DNA of 64,000 nt from Terriglobia bacterium (lineage in GTDB: Bacteria > Acidobacteriota > Terriglobia > UBA7540). The stretch covers positions 1-64,000 of the forward strand of contig JAIQEZ010000001.1 in NCBI GenBank assembly GCA_020073545.1, written 5' to 3'. Under the pieces are notes generated by a model. It was not told the origin of the DNA. It searched no databases and saw only the letters and a list, made by a program, of their open reading frames with translations. Shown piece after piece: positions 54,035 to 63,352 of the stretch; position 1 is the first letter of the stretch; the number at the start of each line of letters is the position of its first letter. The position numbers were made by a program, and so were the translations under genes.

Positions 54035-56134
54035 ATGACTCGAATCAGATCCGTGAATCCGCCTGCGTCTTCGGGTGCTGTATGCTTCAATCGCCAGTGG
54101 CTGCTGCAAGCCGGGCTTCTGGGTCTGGTTTTCGCGATGGTCGCGGCGTCGGGCCGGGCGCAAGGCCCCACGGCACGTTTCGAAGTCACTAATTACATCA
54201 TCAATGCAGAGTTGTTTCCTTCCACACACATCCTGAGTGCGAAGGTGCGCGTGGACGTCCTCCCCCAGGCCGATCTCACTACGCTGACGTTCGAACTCCA
54301 CAGCAATCTACGCGTCGAGAAGGTTTTGGACGTCAAGGGCCAGGAGATCACTTTCAAACAGGACGGCCAAGCTCTGACCCTGTCGCTTTTGAACCCGTTA
54401 CCTGAGGGCAAGCTGGCTTCCATCAGCGTGAACTACGCCGGGTCGCTCGCTTCCGACGCCGGCAGCCCGGTGGAAGGTCTGAAGTTGGCGTATGTGGGGA
54501 CGGAGGGTTCTTACCTTCTCTACCCGGGCCGCTGGTTCCCCGTCAGCGGTTATGCCGTGAATCGTTTTGCCGCTACGATGAACATCACCGTCCCGTCGGA
54601 CGAGACGGTGATCGCTTCCGGAAAAGCCTCTACGCCCGCGCGCGAAGCGGGGAAGGTGACTTATACCTTCGTGTTTGACCAAGCCTCATTCCCGGGGACA
54701 GTGATTGCGGGGCACTATTCGGTGCAACCTGCCACAGCCGTAGGGGCGGACATCGCCCTCTACCTCAAGCCCGGCCACGAGAGCCTTGCCGCCAGTTATG
54801 GCGACACGGCGGCCAAGGTCCTGGATTTCTACAGCGATGAGTTCGGCCCGCTGCCCCGTGCCCACTTGGCGATCGTGGAAATTGAAAACGGCACGGTGGG
54901 TGGGAACACCTCACCGGGCGTGGTGGCACTCGCCTCACGCGCGTTCACGCACCCGGTTAATTACCGGCTGCTGGCGCACGAGATTTCACACTTGTGGTGG
55001 CCGTGCCTGGTCAGTCCCGCTTCCGTTAATGACGCATTTCTCGACAATGGTCTAGCCACCTATTCGGAGGCCATGTACGTGCAGCAGGCAGCCGGGGACG
55101 CGGCCTTTGAAGATCTGATGCGAGAGACTGAGGTTGGCGCACTGACGCATGAGGAGGTGGCGCCCATCGCGCAGGCCGGACAACTTCACGAGTTCACGCC
55201 CGAGTACCAGTCGATCGTCTACCAGAAGGGGGCCATGGTGTTCCACATGCTCCGCTGGGTGGTGGGAGACGAAGCGTTTCGCAGGACGCTGCGGACGATG
55301 GCGCAGCAATACGCGTGGAAATCCCTCTCCACGGACCAGTTTCAGCGGCTGGTGGAGAGTGTCTCCAAGCAGGAGCTGACGTACTTCTTCGCGCAATGGG
55401 TCAGCTCGACCGGCGTGCCACAGTTTAAACGGACCTGGGCTGTCTATAAGCTCCAAAAGGGATACCAGGTGGTAGGAAAGATTCAACAAGACCTGGACAT
55501 CTTCCGGATGCCGGTCGAGGTCCGGGTCATATGCCAGGGCTCCAAACCCGTTAACCAACGAGTCGAGATGGTGGGGACAACGGCGGACTTCACTATCGAC
55601 GCGCGCACCAAGCCCGTTCGCGTCCTAGTCGACCCGGCCAGCCGCCTCCTGAAGTACGACGACAAGACCAAGTATCAGGTCGAGCTGGCACGGGGCGATC
55701 AACTCGTCCAACAGCAGGCATATCTGGAAGCCATCAAGCAGTATCAGGCCGTGCTGGACCTCAATAAGAACAGCTCACTGGCCCACTACCGCCTCGGTGA
55801 GGTGTTTTTCAAGTTGCGCAATTATAATGCCGCCATGGAGGAATTCCGGCGCGCGCTGGATGGCGATTTGGACCCCAAGTGGATCGAGGTATGGACGCAT
55901 CTGGAATTGGGTAAGATCTTCGACGTGACTGGCCAGCGCGACCGCGCGCTCAACGAATATCAACGCGCGCTGCAGACCAACGACAACACCCAGGGAGCGC
56001 TCGACGAGGCCAACCGCCATGTCCAGAAGGCCTACTCGGCGCAGCAGCAACAGCAAGAACAGCAGCCGCAGGCACAGCCACAGCCGCCACCACAGCGAGA
56101 ACAACAAGAGCCACAGCTAAAGCGGCGGAATTAG
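54035..56134 (+). CDS. M1-like exported metallopeptidase with C-terminal TPR repeats, third zinc ligand missing
   Basis: I start at MTRIRSVNPP (AGGAG upstream). The 699-residue protein has a signal peptide (LLGLVFAMVAASGRAQ), an M1-type N-domain, and the thermolysin-like core. HEISH is at 315-319, but the residue 19 after the second His is Asn338 (LDNGLATYSE) where M1 enzymes have the zinc-binding Glu (NEG). The GxMEN exopeptidase motif is replaced by IENGTVGGN. Two TPR repeats (about 570-660) and a Gln/Pro-rich tail end it. Possibly a pseudo-peptidase scaffold. Confidence 0.85.
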   Translation: MTRIRSVNPPASSGAVCFNRQWLLQAGLLGLVFAMVAASGRAQGPTARFEVTNYIINAELFPSTHILSAKVRVDVLPQADLTTLTFELHSNLRVEKVLDVKGQEITFKQDGQALTLSLLNPLPEGKLASISVNYAGSLASDAGSPVEGLKLAYVGTEGSYLLYPGRWFPVSGYAVNRFAATMNITVPSDETVIASGKASTPAREAGKVTYTFVFDQASFPGTVIAGHYSVQPATAVGADIALYLKPGHESLAASYGDTAAKVLDFYSDEFGPLPRAHLAIVEIENGTVGGNTSPGVVALASRAFTHPVNYRLLAHEISHLWWPCLVSPASVNDAFLDNGLATYSEAMYVQQAAGDAAFEDLMRETEVGALTHEEVAPIAQAGQLHEFTPEYQSIVYQKGAMVFHMLRWVVGDEAFRRTLRTMAQQYAWKSLSTDQFQRLVESVSKQELTYFFAQWVSSTGVPQFKRTWAVYKLQKGYQVVGKIQQDLDIFRMPVEVRVICQGSKPVNQRVEMVGTTADFTIDARTKPVRVLVDPASRLLKYDDKTKYQVELARGDQLVQQQAYLEAIKQYQAVLDLNKNSSLAHYRLGEVFFKLRNYNAAMEEFRRALDGDLDPKWIEVWTHLELGKIFDVTGQRDRALNEYQRALQTNDNTQGALDEANRHVQKAYSAQQQQQEQQPQAQPQPPPQREQQEPQLKRRN

Positions 56135-56150
56135 AAAGCTGCCTGTATGC

Positions 56151-57296
56151 TCAGCCGGCCTCGCTGCGCGCGTACTTCAACCCCGTCAGTTGCGGCTTTG
56201 AAATGCCGCGGTGCTGAATCAGCACCTTGAAGACGTTTCCCATCCCTGCCGGGGAAATCAACCGCTTCAGCTTCAGCCGGGCCTGCAGCTTCTCGAGTCC
56301 CGTTTGACCCGGGTCGTAAACGTCCGCGAACTCGTTGGCCTCGCCGAGCCCCAGCAGGAACCTCTCCTGCGTTGTGAGCTCCGTCAGGTCGAGCCCCGCG
56401 GCTCTTCCGGCATCGACCAGCGCGCTGAAGTTCACGTGCGTAGTCAAATCGCTCTCGCCCGGCGTGCCGAAGAAATCCTCTGATGCGGTGTGCCCTCGAT
56501 AAGCCAGCAACGTTCCGCGTGGGCGTTCCGCTGTGTAGAGACGTTCCGCGGTGTCACCGTAATCGATGGTGACCACAAAACCTCGCGTCAGCTTTGCGGC
56601 AAGGACGCGAATCCACTCCATGGACTGCCGGTTCACCTCTACGCGATGGCCCTCCTCGAGCTGGTTCGCGTACCGAGCGACGTATGCAGCAATGGACGGG
56701 TCGCTGATGGGACCATGCTCCTCGCGCATCTTTCCGCCTTCAGCGATGACGTAGATTTCCTTGAGATGTCCGCCCGTGCGTGTGACCACGCTGACGGGAA
56801 AAGCGTCGACGAGTTCGTTCGAGAAAAAACACCCCGCGGTGGGCGCGAGTTCTTCGACATTCGTCAGGAGCCGAACCTCGCGCTCGAGTCCCAGGCTTGC
56901 CAGCCGCACTTGAATGCGCTGGCGCTCGCGCGGGCCCGGCTCGATGGCGACGTAATCGAGTGTTGCGGCAAATTCCGGCAGCGCGCGCTTGGCCCAACTC
57001 AGAAAATCGCACGCAAAGAGCCCACGCCCCGCACCCATCTCCACCCAGGTGAAGTGCTGCGGGCATCCCATGCAAACCCACATCTCGGCGGCCTGGCGCG
57101 CCAGCAGTCGTGCGAAAACGGGGTGTAGGTCGGAACTTGTGAAGTAGTCACCCTCCGCGCCGGTGCGCTCACGCCCCTGGGTGTAGTAGCCGAATTCGGG
57201 ATGATAGAGACACAGCGCCATGTAACGCTCAAAGGTGATTGCGCCCGTGCGCCGCAGGGTATCGAGAAGCAGCCCTTCGAGAGGTGTGTCGCGCAA
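56151..57296 (-). CDS. SAM-dependent methyltransferase, MidA/NDUFAF7 family (DUF185)
   Basis: The 381-residue protein has the family opening GAITFERYMALCLYHPEFGYYTQG, then FTSSDLHPVFARLLARQ and the SAM-binding VEMGAGRGLFACDFL. Start appears to be TTG; an ATG 26 codons in would cut conserved sequence. Relatives methylate an arginine of respiratory complex I subunit NDUFS2. Ordinary length. Confidence 0.88.
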   Translation of the reverse strand: MRDTPLEGLLLDTLRRTGAITFERYMALCLYHPEFGYYTQGRERTGAEGDYFTSSDLHPVFARLLARQAAEMWVCMGCPQHFTWVEMGAGRGLFACDFLSWAKRALPEFAATLDYVAIEPGPRERQRIQVRLASLGLEREVRLLTNVEELAPTAGCFFSNELVDAFPVSVVTRTGGHLKEIYVIAEGGKMREEHGPISDPSIAAYVARYANQLEEGHRVEVNRQSMEWIRVLAAKLTRGFVVTIDYGDTAERLYTAERPRGTLLAYRGHTASEDFFGTPGESDLTTHVNFSALVDAGRAAGLDLTELTTQERFLLGLGEANEFADVYDPGQTGLEKLQARLKLKRLISPAGMGNVFKVLIQHRGISKPQLTGLKYARSEAG

Positions 57297-57433
57297 GCAG
57301 AACTCAGAAGTCAGGAGTCAGAAGCCAGGAGACGGCTTGAGGAATGGTCAATAGTGAATGGTAAACTGCAAAACCCATCCACCGATCATTCACTATTCAC
57401 AATTCACTATTTGTATCTAACTCCTGACTTCTT

Positions 57434-57962
57434 TCACGTGGTTTTCGCGGTCGGCCGGCCGGTCAGCTTCTGGTAGGTTTCTTCAAACACCTTGAGCGCT
57501 GCGTGGTCGAACAGCACGAAGTAGATTTTCTCCAGGCTGGTGCGCATCGTGGTGTGGTCGAGCGCGACCTTCAGCATGATCGGCGCGCATTCCTCCACCG
57601 AGAAACCCGCCACGCCCGTTCCGATCGCGGGAAAAGCCATGCCGCGGATCGCCTTCTCCTCCGCCCGCATCAGGCTGGCGCGGGTGGCGAGGCGAATCGA
57701 TTCCGCAGTGGCCTTTTCGCCCGGACGCATACTCGCCGCATGAATCACGTAATGAGTTTTCAGATTTCCACCCGTGGTAACTGCCGCCTCGCCGAGGCGG
57801 ATCGGCGCCAAGCGGTCACACTCCTCCTGGATGCGCTGTCCGGCCTTGCGTTGAATGACACCTGCCCCCCTCCAACGCGAGGTCGGTGTTTGCGGGGCTA
57901 CCGACTGCGTCAACAGTCATTTCCGTGATGTCGCCTTTCACGAAATGAATCTTGGTCGGCAT
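57434..57962 (-). pseudogene. Macro-domain protein gene with frameshift
   Basis: The N-terminus MPTKIHFVKGDITEMTVDAV starts at 57962 and runs to NTDLALEGG. The continuation GVIQRKAGQRIQEECDRL and 'GNLKTHYVIHAASM...FPAIGTGVAGFSVEECAPIM' is in another frame from about 57865, by a run of six C. The usual loop VNPAN is VGSPAN and the GGGV loop is damaged, so loss is not explained by a single homopolymer miscount. ADP-ribose binding/hydrolysis would be the ancestral role. Confidence 0.75.
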
Positions 57963-58052
57963 TGTCCCTTGCTCCTTGGGGCTTCGGACGAAGGCCTAAG
58001 CATAGCCCGCGCTGGTGCGTTTGGCTAGGGACAAGTGCGAGGAGCCTGTAGA

Positions 58053-58070
58053 GGTAGGGCCTGCCCTACC
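58053..58070. repeat. Intergenic palindrome
   Basis: ggtagggc-ct-gccctacc is a perfect hairpin with a two-base loop. A related, less perfect palindrome with 'ggcaggccgtaccgctac' follows at about 58146-58165. Together they form a small palindromic element between the macro-domain and C26 peptidase genes (57963-58197), which contains no gene. Confidence 0.5.
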
Positions 58071-58197
58071 CTCCTTCCGCCCCATAAGGCTACAAAAGGG
58101 TGCGGCAACCCGTACCCCTACCAGTCCATGATGGTACGAAAGGGCACGGCAGGCCGTACCGCTACGGGCCGCAGCAGACGACCTACATCTCCGGCTC

Positions 58198-58977
58198 TCA
58201 CGGCGGCAATCCAGGCCGCCTTGACCTTCTCGATCTCTTCTGTCTCATACGTGGCTGGCATGTCGGGCTGCTCCTTTGCCGGCATTTGGCTACGAACTGC
58301 ACGAAGATTCCGCGCTGCTGCGCGGAGTGGTCAACCATCTCCTCCGGATGCCACTGTACAGCCACGAGGAAGGGATAGTCAGCGGCGGATTCCACGGCCT
58401 CGACGAAGCCGTCCTCCGAGCGTGTCGTCACCTTCAGCCCGCGCCCCAGGCGCTTGACAGCCTGGTGATGCAGGCTGTTGACGGGGCAAGTCCCCTGAAC
58501 GATCGCCCCCAGATTCGATTGGGGGTCGGTCACAAGCACGGTGTGGGTCGGTTCCTGACGCGTCTTGCCTTCATCTGTCTGCCGATGTTCAAACTGCGGC
58601 GCGGCGTCCTGGTTCATATCCTGGTAGAGCGTGCCGCCGAACCTTACGTTGATCATCTGTATACCGCGGCAAATGCCGAGGATGGGGAGACGGTGCGTCA
58701 AGGCGCGATCGAGCAGCCCGAATTCGAATTCGTCGCGAGCGCGATCGCCATGGACGCTCTCGTATCGCCTCACCTCGTCGTAAAAGGACGGATCCACGTC
58801 ATCCCCACCGGCAAACAAAATGCCGTCGTAATCTTCGGCGCGTACGCGGTGCGCGTCAGAAGCCGAAACCAATTCAATTTCGTCCGCCTTCACGCCCACC
58901 GCCAGGAGGGCCCTGTAATAAGGTGATTCCGAGCCTCTAGTTTTTTCCTTCTCCGAAACTGAAAGGGCAATTCTCAT
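58198..58977 (-). CDS. Class I glutamine amidotransferase-like peptidase C26 (gamma-glutamyl-GABA hydrolase family)
   Basis: The 259-residue protein has GILFAGGDDVDPSFY, the nucleophile elbow ILGICRGIQMINV and the His-Glu motif QWHPEE, the catalytic triad of C26/PuuD-type enzymes. It hydrolyses gamma-glutamyl amides; the substrate is not predictable. The C-terminal about 30 residues are Arg/Ser-rich and unusual, perhaps a late frameshift. Confidence 0.88.
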   Translation of the reverse strand: MRIALSVSEKEKTRGSESPYYRALLAVGVKADEIELVSASDAHRVRAEDYDGILFAGGDDVDPSFYDEVRRYESVHGDRARDEFEFGLLDRALTHRLPILGICRGIQMINVRFGGTLYQDMNQDAAPQFEHRQTDEGKTRQEPTHTVLVTDPQSNLGAIVQGTCPVNSLHHQAVKRLGRGLKVTTRSEDGFVEAVESAADYPFLVAVQWHPEEMVDHSAQQRGIFVQFVAKCRQRSSPTCQPRMRQKRSRRSRRPGLPP

Positions 58978-59266
58978 GATTCATTCATCGGGTCATTGAA
59001 TCATTGCGCCATTTTTCTATCCAATTCAATGGCCCGATGGCACAATGACCCGATATTCTCACCTCACCTTGGGATTCCGTGTACACCCCCGGACGTAAGC
59101 AGTCAAGCCCTCTTTTGCGTCCTCGCCCTGGAAGAGTTGCTGCTGCCGTTCGCCTCCCGGATGCCGAGTGGCAACGGAGTTCAGAGCTATGCCAATGCGG
59201 GGACCGCGTTCCCCGGTAGATATCCGAATGGCTCTCGGTAATTAGAATGTATCTACGACATATCTA

Positions 59267-59294
59267 TTGACATTCACACCATCCGTGGTATCTT
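59267..59294 (+). promoter_or_regulatory. Candidate sigma-70 promoter
   Basis: TTGACA and TATCTT are separated by 16 bases, a close match to the consensus. Transcription would begin about 59302 and give a leader of about 135 nt ahead of the ATG at 59438. Confidence 0.5.
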
Positions 59295-59314
59295 CTGGTC
59301 AAGTTTAACTAAAA

Positions 59315-59437
59315 CATCCCGGTGCGGCGGACGCCGGACCGGTTCACAGTACCGGATGGCCGCCGCCCCCCTGGGGCGACCGAGGGTGCTGCATTCGGGG
59401 AATCCCTGCCGGGTCGACCTGGCGTCGGAGGTGCAGC
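59315..59437 (+). promoter_or_regulatory. Structured 5' leader, candidate cis-regulatory RNA
   Basis: The leader can fold: an outer ggcgg/ccgcc helix encloses ccggt-tcacagt-accgg. A second domain pairs tgctgca (about 59390) with tgcagca directly before the ATG and would cover the GGAGG ribosome site. It matches no riboswitch class I recognise. The spacer left of the promoter (58978-59266) holds only repeated words and no gene. Confidence 0.4.
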
Positions 59438-59982
59438 ATGCGGAAACATACTACCTGGATAAGCTGTGCCGCTTTTTTTCCTGTGCGTGCTTGTGGGCGG
59501 GCCAGGCCTTGCGGACGACGGTAAACGTGCCGCTTGCGGGCATCGCAGGCCGCATCACGGTCGACGAGGTGGTCGGGCGGAAGCTTCAATCCGACCCGGT
59601 GTTGAAGCTTAAACTCTACCTGCTCAAAGTTGAAGACAGCCGGCCGCTCCAGGATTTGCAGTTGCGCTGTCGACGCGCAGTTGCGCAGCCCAACGCAGAC
59701 CCCCTGCGCGCCTATAACACCTGCGCCCAGAGCCTCGCCGAGGCTGTGGCCCTCGTACCCAAGCTACCCTATGTGGCAAGCACGGAGACGGACCGCGAAG
59801 GGTTTTATACGTTTGAAAACGTCCCCACCACAGGACGCTACCAGGTGGTGGGCGTCAAGCAGGTGGAAGGTGGCGAGCCTCTCGTGATTGTGGGTATCAC
59901 GAATAAATTAAAAGCGGGCGAGCGCGTTACGCTGCACCTTTCGGCAAACGACCCCTGGACGAGGGCCACCGTGGCACACTGA
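59438..59982 (+). CDS. Exported protein with carboxypeptidase-regulatory-like features (apparent frameshift in the signal peptide)
   Basis: GGAGG five bases before ATG gives MRKHTTWISCAAFF, a signal-peptide start, but the frame fails after a run of seven T (59473-59479). One more T would lead into SCACLWAGQAL and the long downstream frame (VPLAGIAGRITVDEVV...DREGFYTFENVPTTGRYQVVGVKQ). That frame could instead start at an ATG at 59356 that lacks a site and a signal. The mature part ends with a transthyretin-like beta fold. Function unknown. Confidence 0.65.
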
Positions 59983-60048
59983 CCTCAGGATCGAGCGCGG
60001 CACGGCTACCTGCCGAGATTCCCCGTTGCAGAGGGCGCCCTGCTGCGA

Positions 60049-60516
60049 TCAAACCGTGGACTTCATAGTGCTCTTCGCGTGCGAGGAAGCCGCTTGGTGC
60101 TCATACGCCCTGACCGTGTAGTAGATCGCCTTGTCGAAAAAGTTTCCGACCAAGCGCTGGAGTTCCCTTTCCTGATGCAATTCCACGGCGGAATCCATGA
60201 GGCCCACGGAACGAACGTAGTCGTGCAGGTGATTCTTGGTGGAGATCAGCGCAAAGACGACTTCATGCAGGGGAACGCCTTCCGCGAAGCGCCGCTTCGC
60301 CAGGTCGGTGTAGCTGGCCTCAATCGGTTCCTCACTCTTGTGGCTGAGCCAATGGCCGAGATTCCGATAAACGGAGTAGGTCCGATAATGCAGCTCTTCG
60401 TAAGTTAGATGATGGTAATGAGGAGTTCGCGGATTGCTCTGAAGACTCGCAATGAGTCCCTGGGTCAACTCGTCCGCGTGGTCTTCGATCATCTGCACCA
60501 GGCGAACAGAAAGCAT
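60049..60516 (-). CDS. RsbRD-N-terminal-like (globin-fold sensor) protein
   Basis: GGGAGGT five bases before the ATG of MLSVRLVQMIEDHADEL sets the start. The 155-residue all-helical protein (LTQGLIASLQSNPRTPHYHHLTYEELHYRTYSVYRNLGHWL; RFAEGVPLHEVVFALISTKNHLHDYV) resembles the RsbRD_N/non-haem globin sensor domain of stressosome-type proteins, without a STAS part. Role: probably a stand-alone regulatory domain. Confidence 0.65.
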   Translation of the reverse strand: MLSVRLVQMIEDHADELTQGLIASLQSNPRTPHYHHLTYEELHYRTYSVYRNLGHWLSHKSEEPIEASYTDLAKRRFAEGVPLHEVVFALISTKNHLHDYVRSVGLMDSAVELHQERELQRLVGNFFDKAIYYTVRAYEHQAASSHAKSTMKSTV

Positions 60517-60812
60517 GGCGTACCTCCCGGTTAACCTGCCGCTAGCTTGAGAAGTGAAACACGTTCGAGTATGTCCGCGGCCACCCTTCGGACCTTCGCT
60601 CGCGAGGTTGGGATGGACTAACCCGACTTGAGAGTAACCCCCGGTGCGGGGATAGTCAAGAGCAGCAGGCATCGGTGTCCTGGGCTGGTTCTCGTGATCA
60701 GCGTGTTTCGCCAGCGTGGCCGGTGGGTTACCATCGCAGCTTGTTCGGGGCTCCGGCAATTTGTAGCAGCGCCTTCAAAGGTCATCACAGCGTTGAAGAC
60801 TCGGAGGCTTCC

Positions 60813-61364
60813 ATGCAGGTTCCGATTCACTTGGCGATTTCCTGGCTGATTGGCCACCGTCTGCCGGAGCGCCGCGATCGTCGCTTGGTGACCTGGGCAG
60901 GTGTGGCGCCGGACCTGGACGCGCTCTCCCTCCTGGGGGGAGCGGCAACGTACAGTGAGTATCACCACGTGCTGACGCACAGTGTGGTTGCAGCGGTCGT
61001 CGGAACCGTGATATGGACTGCGTGCGCTCGCGAGCGCTGGAAAGTTCTACTGTTCTCGCTGCTAGCCTTCCACCTTCACCTGGTGTGCGATCTCGTAAGC
61101 AGCGGCCGCGACTGGCCGGTTGTCTACTTTTATCCCTTCAGTCGGCATGAATATTACACACCCTATGACTGGCCGCTGGCCTCCCCGCAAAACGCCCTGG
61201 TGTGGCTGGCGGCGGTGGCGCTCACGGTGTGGATCGGCATCACACGCGGCAGGACTTTTGCGGAAGCCTTTCTGCCGGCCCGCGCGGACGCCGCCGTGGC
61301 AAAGGCCCTGCGCGGCATGTACACGCGCTTTCGGCGACCTTCACACCTGCGTAGTGCGGAGTGA
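60813..61364 (+). CDS. Membrane-bound metal-dependent hydrolase (YdjM/DUF457-like)
   Basis: CGGAGG precedes the ATG of MQVPIHLAISWLIGHRL. The 183-residue protein has a His near the start, VAPDLDALSLL, HHVLTHSVV and FHLHLVCDLVSS, the conserved His/Asp set of the family, interleaved with membrane helices. Relatives are LexA-regulated inner-membrane proteins; enzymatic role unproven. Confidence 0.8.
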   Translation: MQVPIHLAISWLIGHRLPERRDRRLVTWAGVAPDLDALSLLGGAATYSEYHHVLTHSVVAAVVGTVIWTACARERWKVLLFSLLAFHLHLVCDLVSSGRDWPVVYFYPFSRHEYYTPYDWPLASPQNALVWLAAVALTVWIGITRGRTFAEAFLPARADAAVAKALRGMYTRFRRPSHLRSAE

Positions 61365-61437
61365 ATGACGGCCTGGTTTCTTGTGAAACACCGTTCCCTT
61401 CCTGCTTGCTGGTGGTAACATGCGCGTGGAGGCCGCC

Positions 61438-62223
61438 ATGGCTCCCTGCCGCCGCCGCCCGCCCCGGACGTTGAGGTCGTTCCTGCTGATCGTTCTTCTG
61501 CTCCCTTGCAGCTTTCCTTTCCCGCCGCTTGGCGGGTCGGAGCTGAGGAACGCGCGTTCCACTGCTGACTCCGCAGAGTCGCCGGCGACTCGCGAGGCGC
61601 GGGGGCGAATGGTGCAAGAGCAGATCATTGCCCGCGGGATTCGAGACCCGCGCCTGCTGGAGGCCTTGCGAAGGATTCCGCGTCACCGGTTCGTGCCGCC
61701 GGAAATGCAGCCCGTTGCTTACCAGGACACGCCTCTGCCCATAGGCCTCGGCCAAACCATCTCTCAGCCCTATGTGGTGGCTTTCATGACGGAGGCCCTG
61801 GAATTGAAACCGCAGGATCGCGTGCTCGAGATTGGCACGGGTTCAGGCTACCAGGCGGCGGTGTTGTCGCTACTGGTACGCGAGGTTTATTCGATGGAGA
61901 TCGTGGAGCGGCTGGGCAAGGAGGCGGAGGCGAGGCTGAAGGAAATGGGCTACAACAACGTGCGGGTTCGGATCGGCAATGGCTATCGCGGCTGGCCGGA
62001 AGCGGCGCCCTTCGACGCCATCATCGTGACGGCTGCGCCGGAGGACGTGCCACCTGCCCTCGTCGAACAACTCCGCGTGGGAGGTCGCATGGTGGTTCCG
62101 GTCGGCCGCTTCGAGCAGGATTTGATCCGCATTCGCCGCGCTCCGAAAGGGCTCGAGCGGGAGAATCTGCTGCCGGTCCGTTTTGTTCCCATGGTGGGCG
62201 AAAGTGAAAGAGCGCCCAAGTAG
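61438..62223 (+). CDS. pcm: Protein-L-isoaspartate O-methyltransferase with signal sequence
   Basis: I prefer the second ATG (MAPCRRRPPRTLRSFLL) because GGAGG lies five bases upstream of it; another ATG is 18 bases earlier. The 261-residue protein carries an N-terminal signal or anchor (FLLIVLLLPCSFPFPP). The Pcm domain follows: GRMVQEQIIARGIRDPRLLEALRRIPRHRFVP, GQTISQPYVVAFMTEAL and the SAM loop EIGTGSGYQAAVLS. Repair of isoaspartyl residues in exported proteins is implied. Confidence 0.92.
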   Translation: MAPCRRRPPRTLRSFLLIVLLLPCSFPFPPLGGSELRNARSTADSAESPATREARGRMVQEQIIARGIRDPRLLEALRRIPRHRFVPPEMQPVAYQDTPLPIGLGQTISQPYVVAFMTEALELKPQDRVLEIGTGSGYQAAVLSLLVREVYSMEIVERLGKEAEARLKEMGYNNVRVRIGNGYRGWPEAAPFDAIIVTAAPEDVPPALVEQLRVGGRMVVPVGRFEQDLIRIRRAPKGLERENLLPVRFVPMVGESERAPK

Positions 62224-62349
62224 CGCGGTCGCTCGGTTCTGCGCCGGCATGATTCCGCGTGTTCCCGCTTGTTGATCCCGTGCAAAACATGGTGGGCGTG
62301 AAGCACGGAAGCCGGTAGGGCGCGCGGGGACGGGGGGCTCTGCCGCTAC

Positions 62350-63081
62350 TCAGTCCCGCTTGATCAGGGCGGCAGCGTGGCGTTCCATCTCGGAGGCTGC
62401 GGTGACGTGCTCGGGATAGTTCACCACCTGAATTTCCGCCGTGAAGCGGTTGGTGGCGCCGGAAGCGTCCGCAAGGCCTTCGGAAAGCCGGTCGGCGGCT
62501 TGCTGGGCCACCGCTCGGCTGGTGTTGGGCAGGACGATAGCGAAAACGTCGACGGAGAGACGGTAAAGAGAGTCTTCCCCGCGCAGTTTTCGCCCGAGAA
62601 CCTTAGCGGCGTCGCCGAGGGCCACCTGGGCCTGCGGGCCTTGGGCGAACGGCTTCGCAGGGTCCAGGCGCACGAGGATGAGAGAGAGCGGCTCGTTCGT
62701 CTGGTGGGTGCGGCGAAAGTCCATGGCGAGCCGATCCTGAAAATGGCTTAGTCCCAACAAGGTTCCCAGCAGTTCGGCGCTCGACTGCTCCTGGAGGCGC
62801 GCCATCTGTCCCCTTTCCTCGAAAAGTCTGGTGCGGAGCTGTTGGACCACGCGCTGCCGGTTCACCAGATAAGCCACCATGAGGATACACAGTACGCAAA
62901 AGCCAAAGAACAGAGCGCGCGAGGGCGGTGCAGCCGGCCCTGCGGTCTTGCCGAAGACCATGGGATACATCAGCAAGGCCATGCCCGCTCCCAGGATGAG
63001 GATCATCCCGAGCGCCAGCAAGAACAACTGCCGGTCGCGACGCTGAAGCGTCTGCTGATTGAGCTTGTCAAAGACATCCAT
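62350..63081 (-). CDS. Membrane protein with degenerate GGDEF domain
   Basis: GAGGAGC five bases before ATG of MDVFDKLNQQ fixes the start. The 243-residue protein has two membrane helices (LFLLALGMILILGAGMALLMYP; ALFFGFCVLCILMVAYLV), a coiled coil (LRTRLFEERGQMARLQEQ) and a GGDEF-like domain (HFQDRLAMDFRRTHQTNEPLSLILVRLD). The signature is replaced by SVDVF and no GGDEF is present. It is unlikely to make c-di-GMP and may bind nucleotide or partners instead. Confidence 0.75.
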   Translation of the reverse strand: MDVFDKLNQQTLQRRDRQLFLLALGMILILGAGMALLMYPMVFGKTAGPAAPPSRALFFGFCVLCILMVAYLVNRQRVVQQLRTRLFEERGQMARLQEQSSAELLGTLLGLSHFQDRLAMDFRRTHQTNEPLSLILVRLDPAKPFAQGPQAQVALGDAAKVLGRKLRGEDSLYRLSVDVFAIVLPNTSRAVAQQAADRLSEGLADASGATNRFTAEIQVVNYPEHVTAASEMERHAAALIKRD

Positions 63082-63352
63082 GGGTAGCTCCTCGCAAGAG
63101 GGAATGCGAAACAGCCCTCGTCGGCAGCAATCCTTCAGCACCCAGCGCTGCTGACGTCGCGGATGCGTCCTATAACACTCCTCGGCTGCTGTGTCAATCG
63201 GGACCTGCAGTGTGTGCCAGGAGCGACGCAGCGCGCCGTGCACCAAGCAGCAGTCTCCCGGGTTGCGGCGCGGAAGGGCGTTCGGGCGTTGCGCAGTTCG
63301 GTACGACCGCATAGAATGTGCGGTCCTCAACGCGGGGCGCAAGCTGGCAAGC

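Noticed and set aside
59356..59437. Upstream ATG extension of the exported protein at 59.4 kb
   Set aside because: Lacks a ribosome site and a signal peptide and runs through the structured leader; the ATG at 59438 with GGAGG is preferred despite the frameshift it implies.
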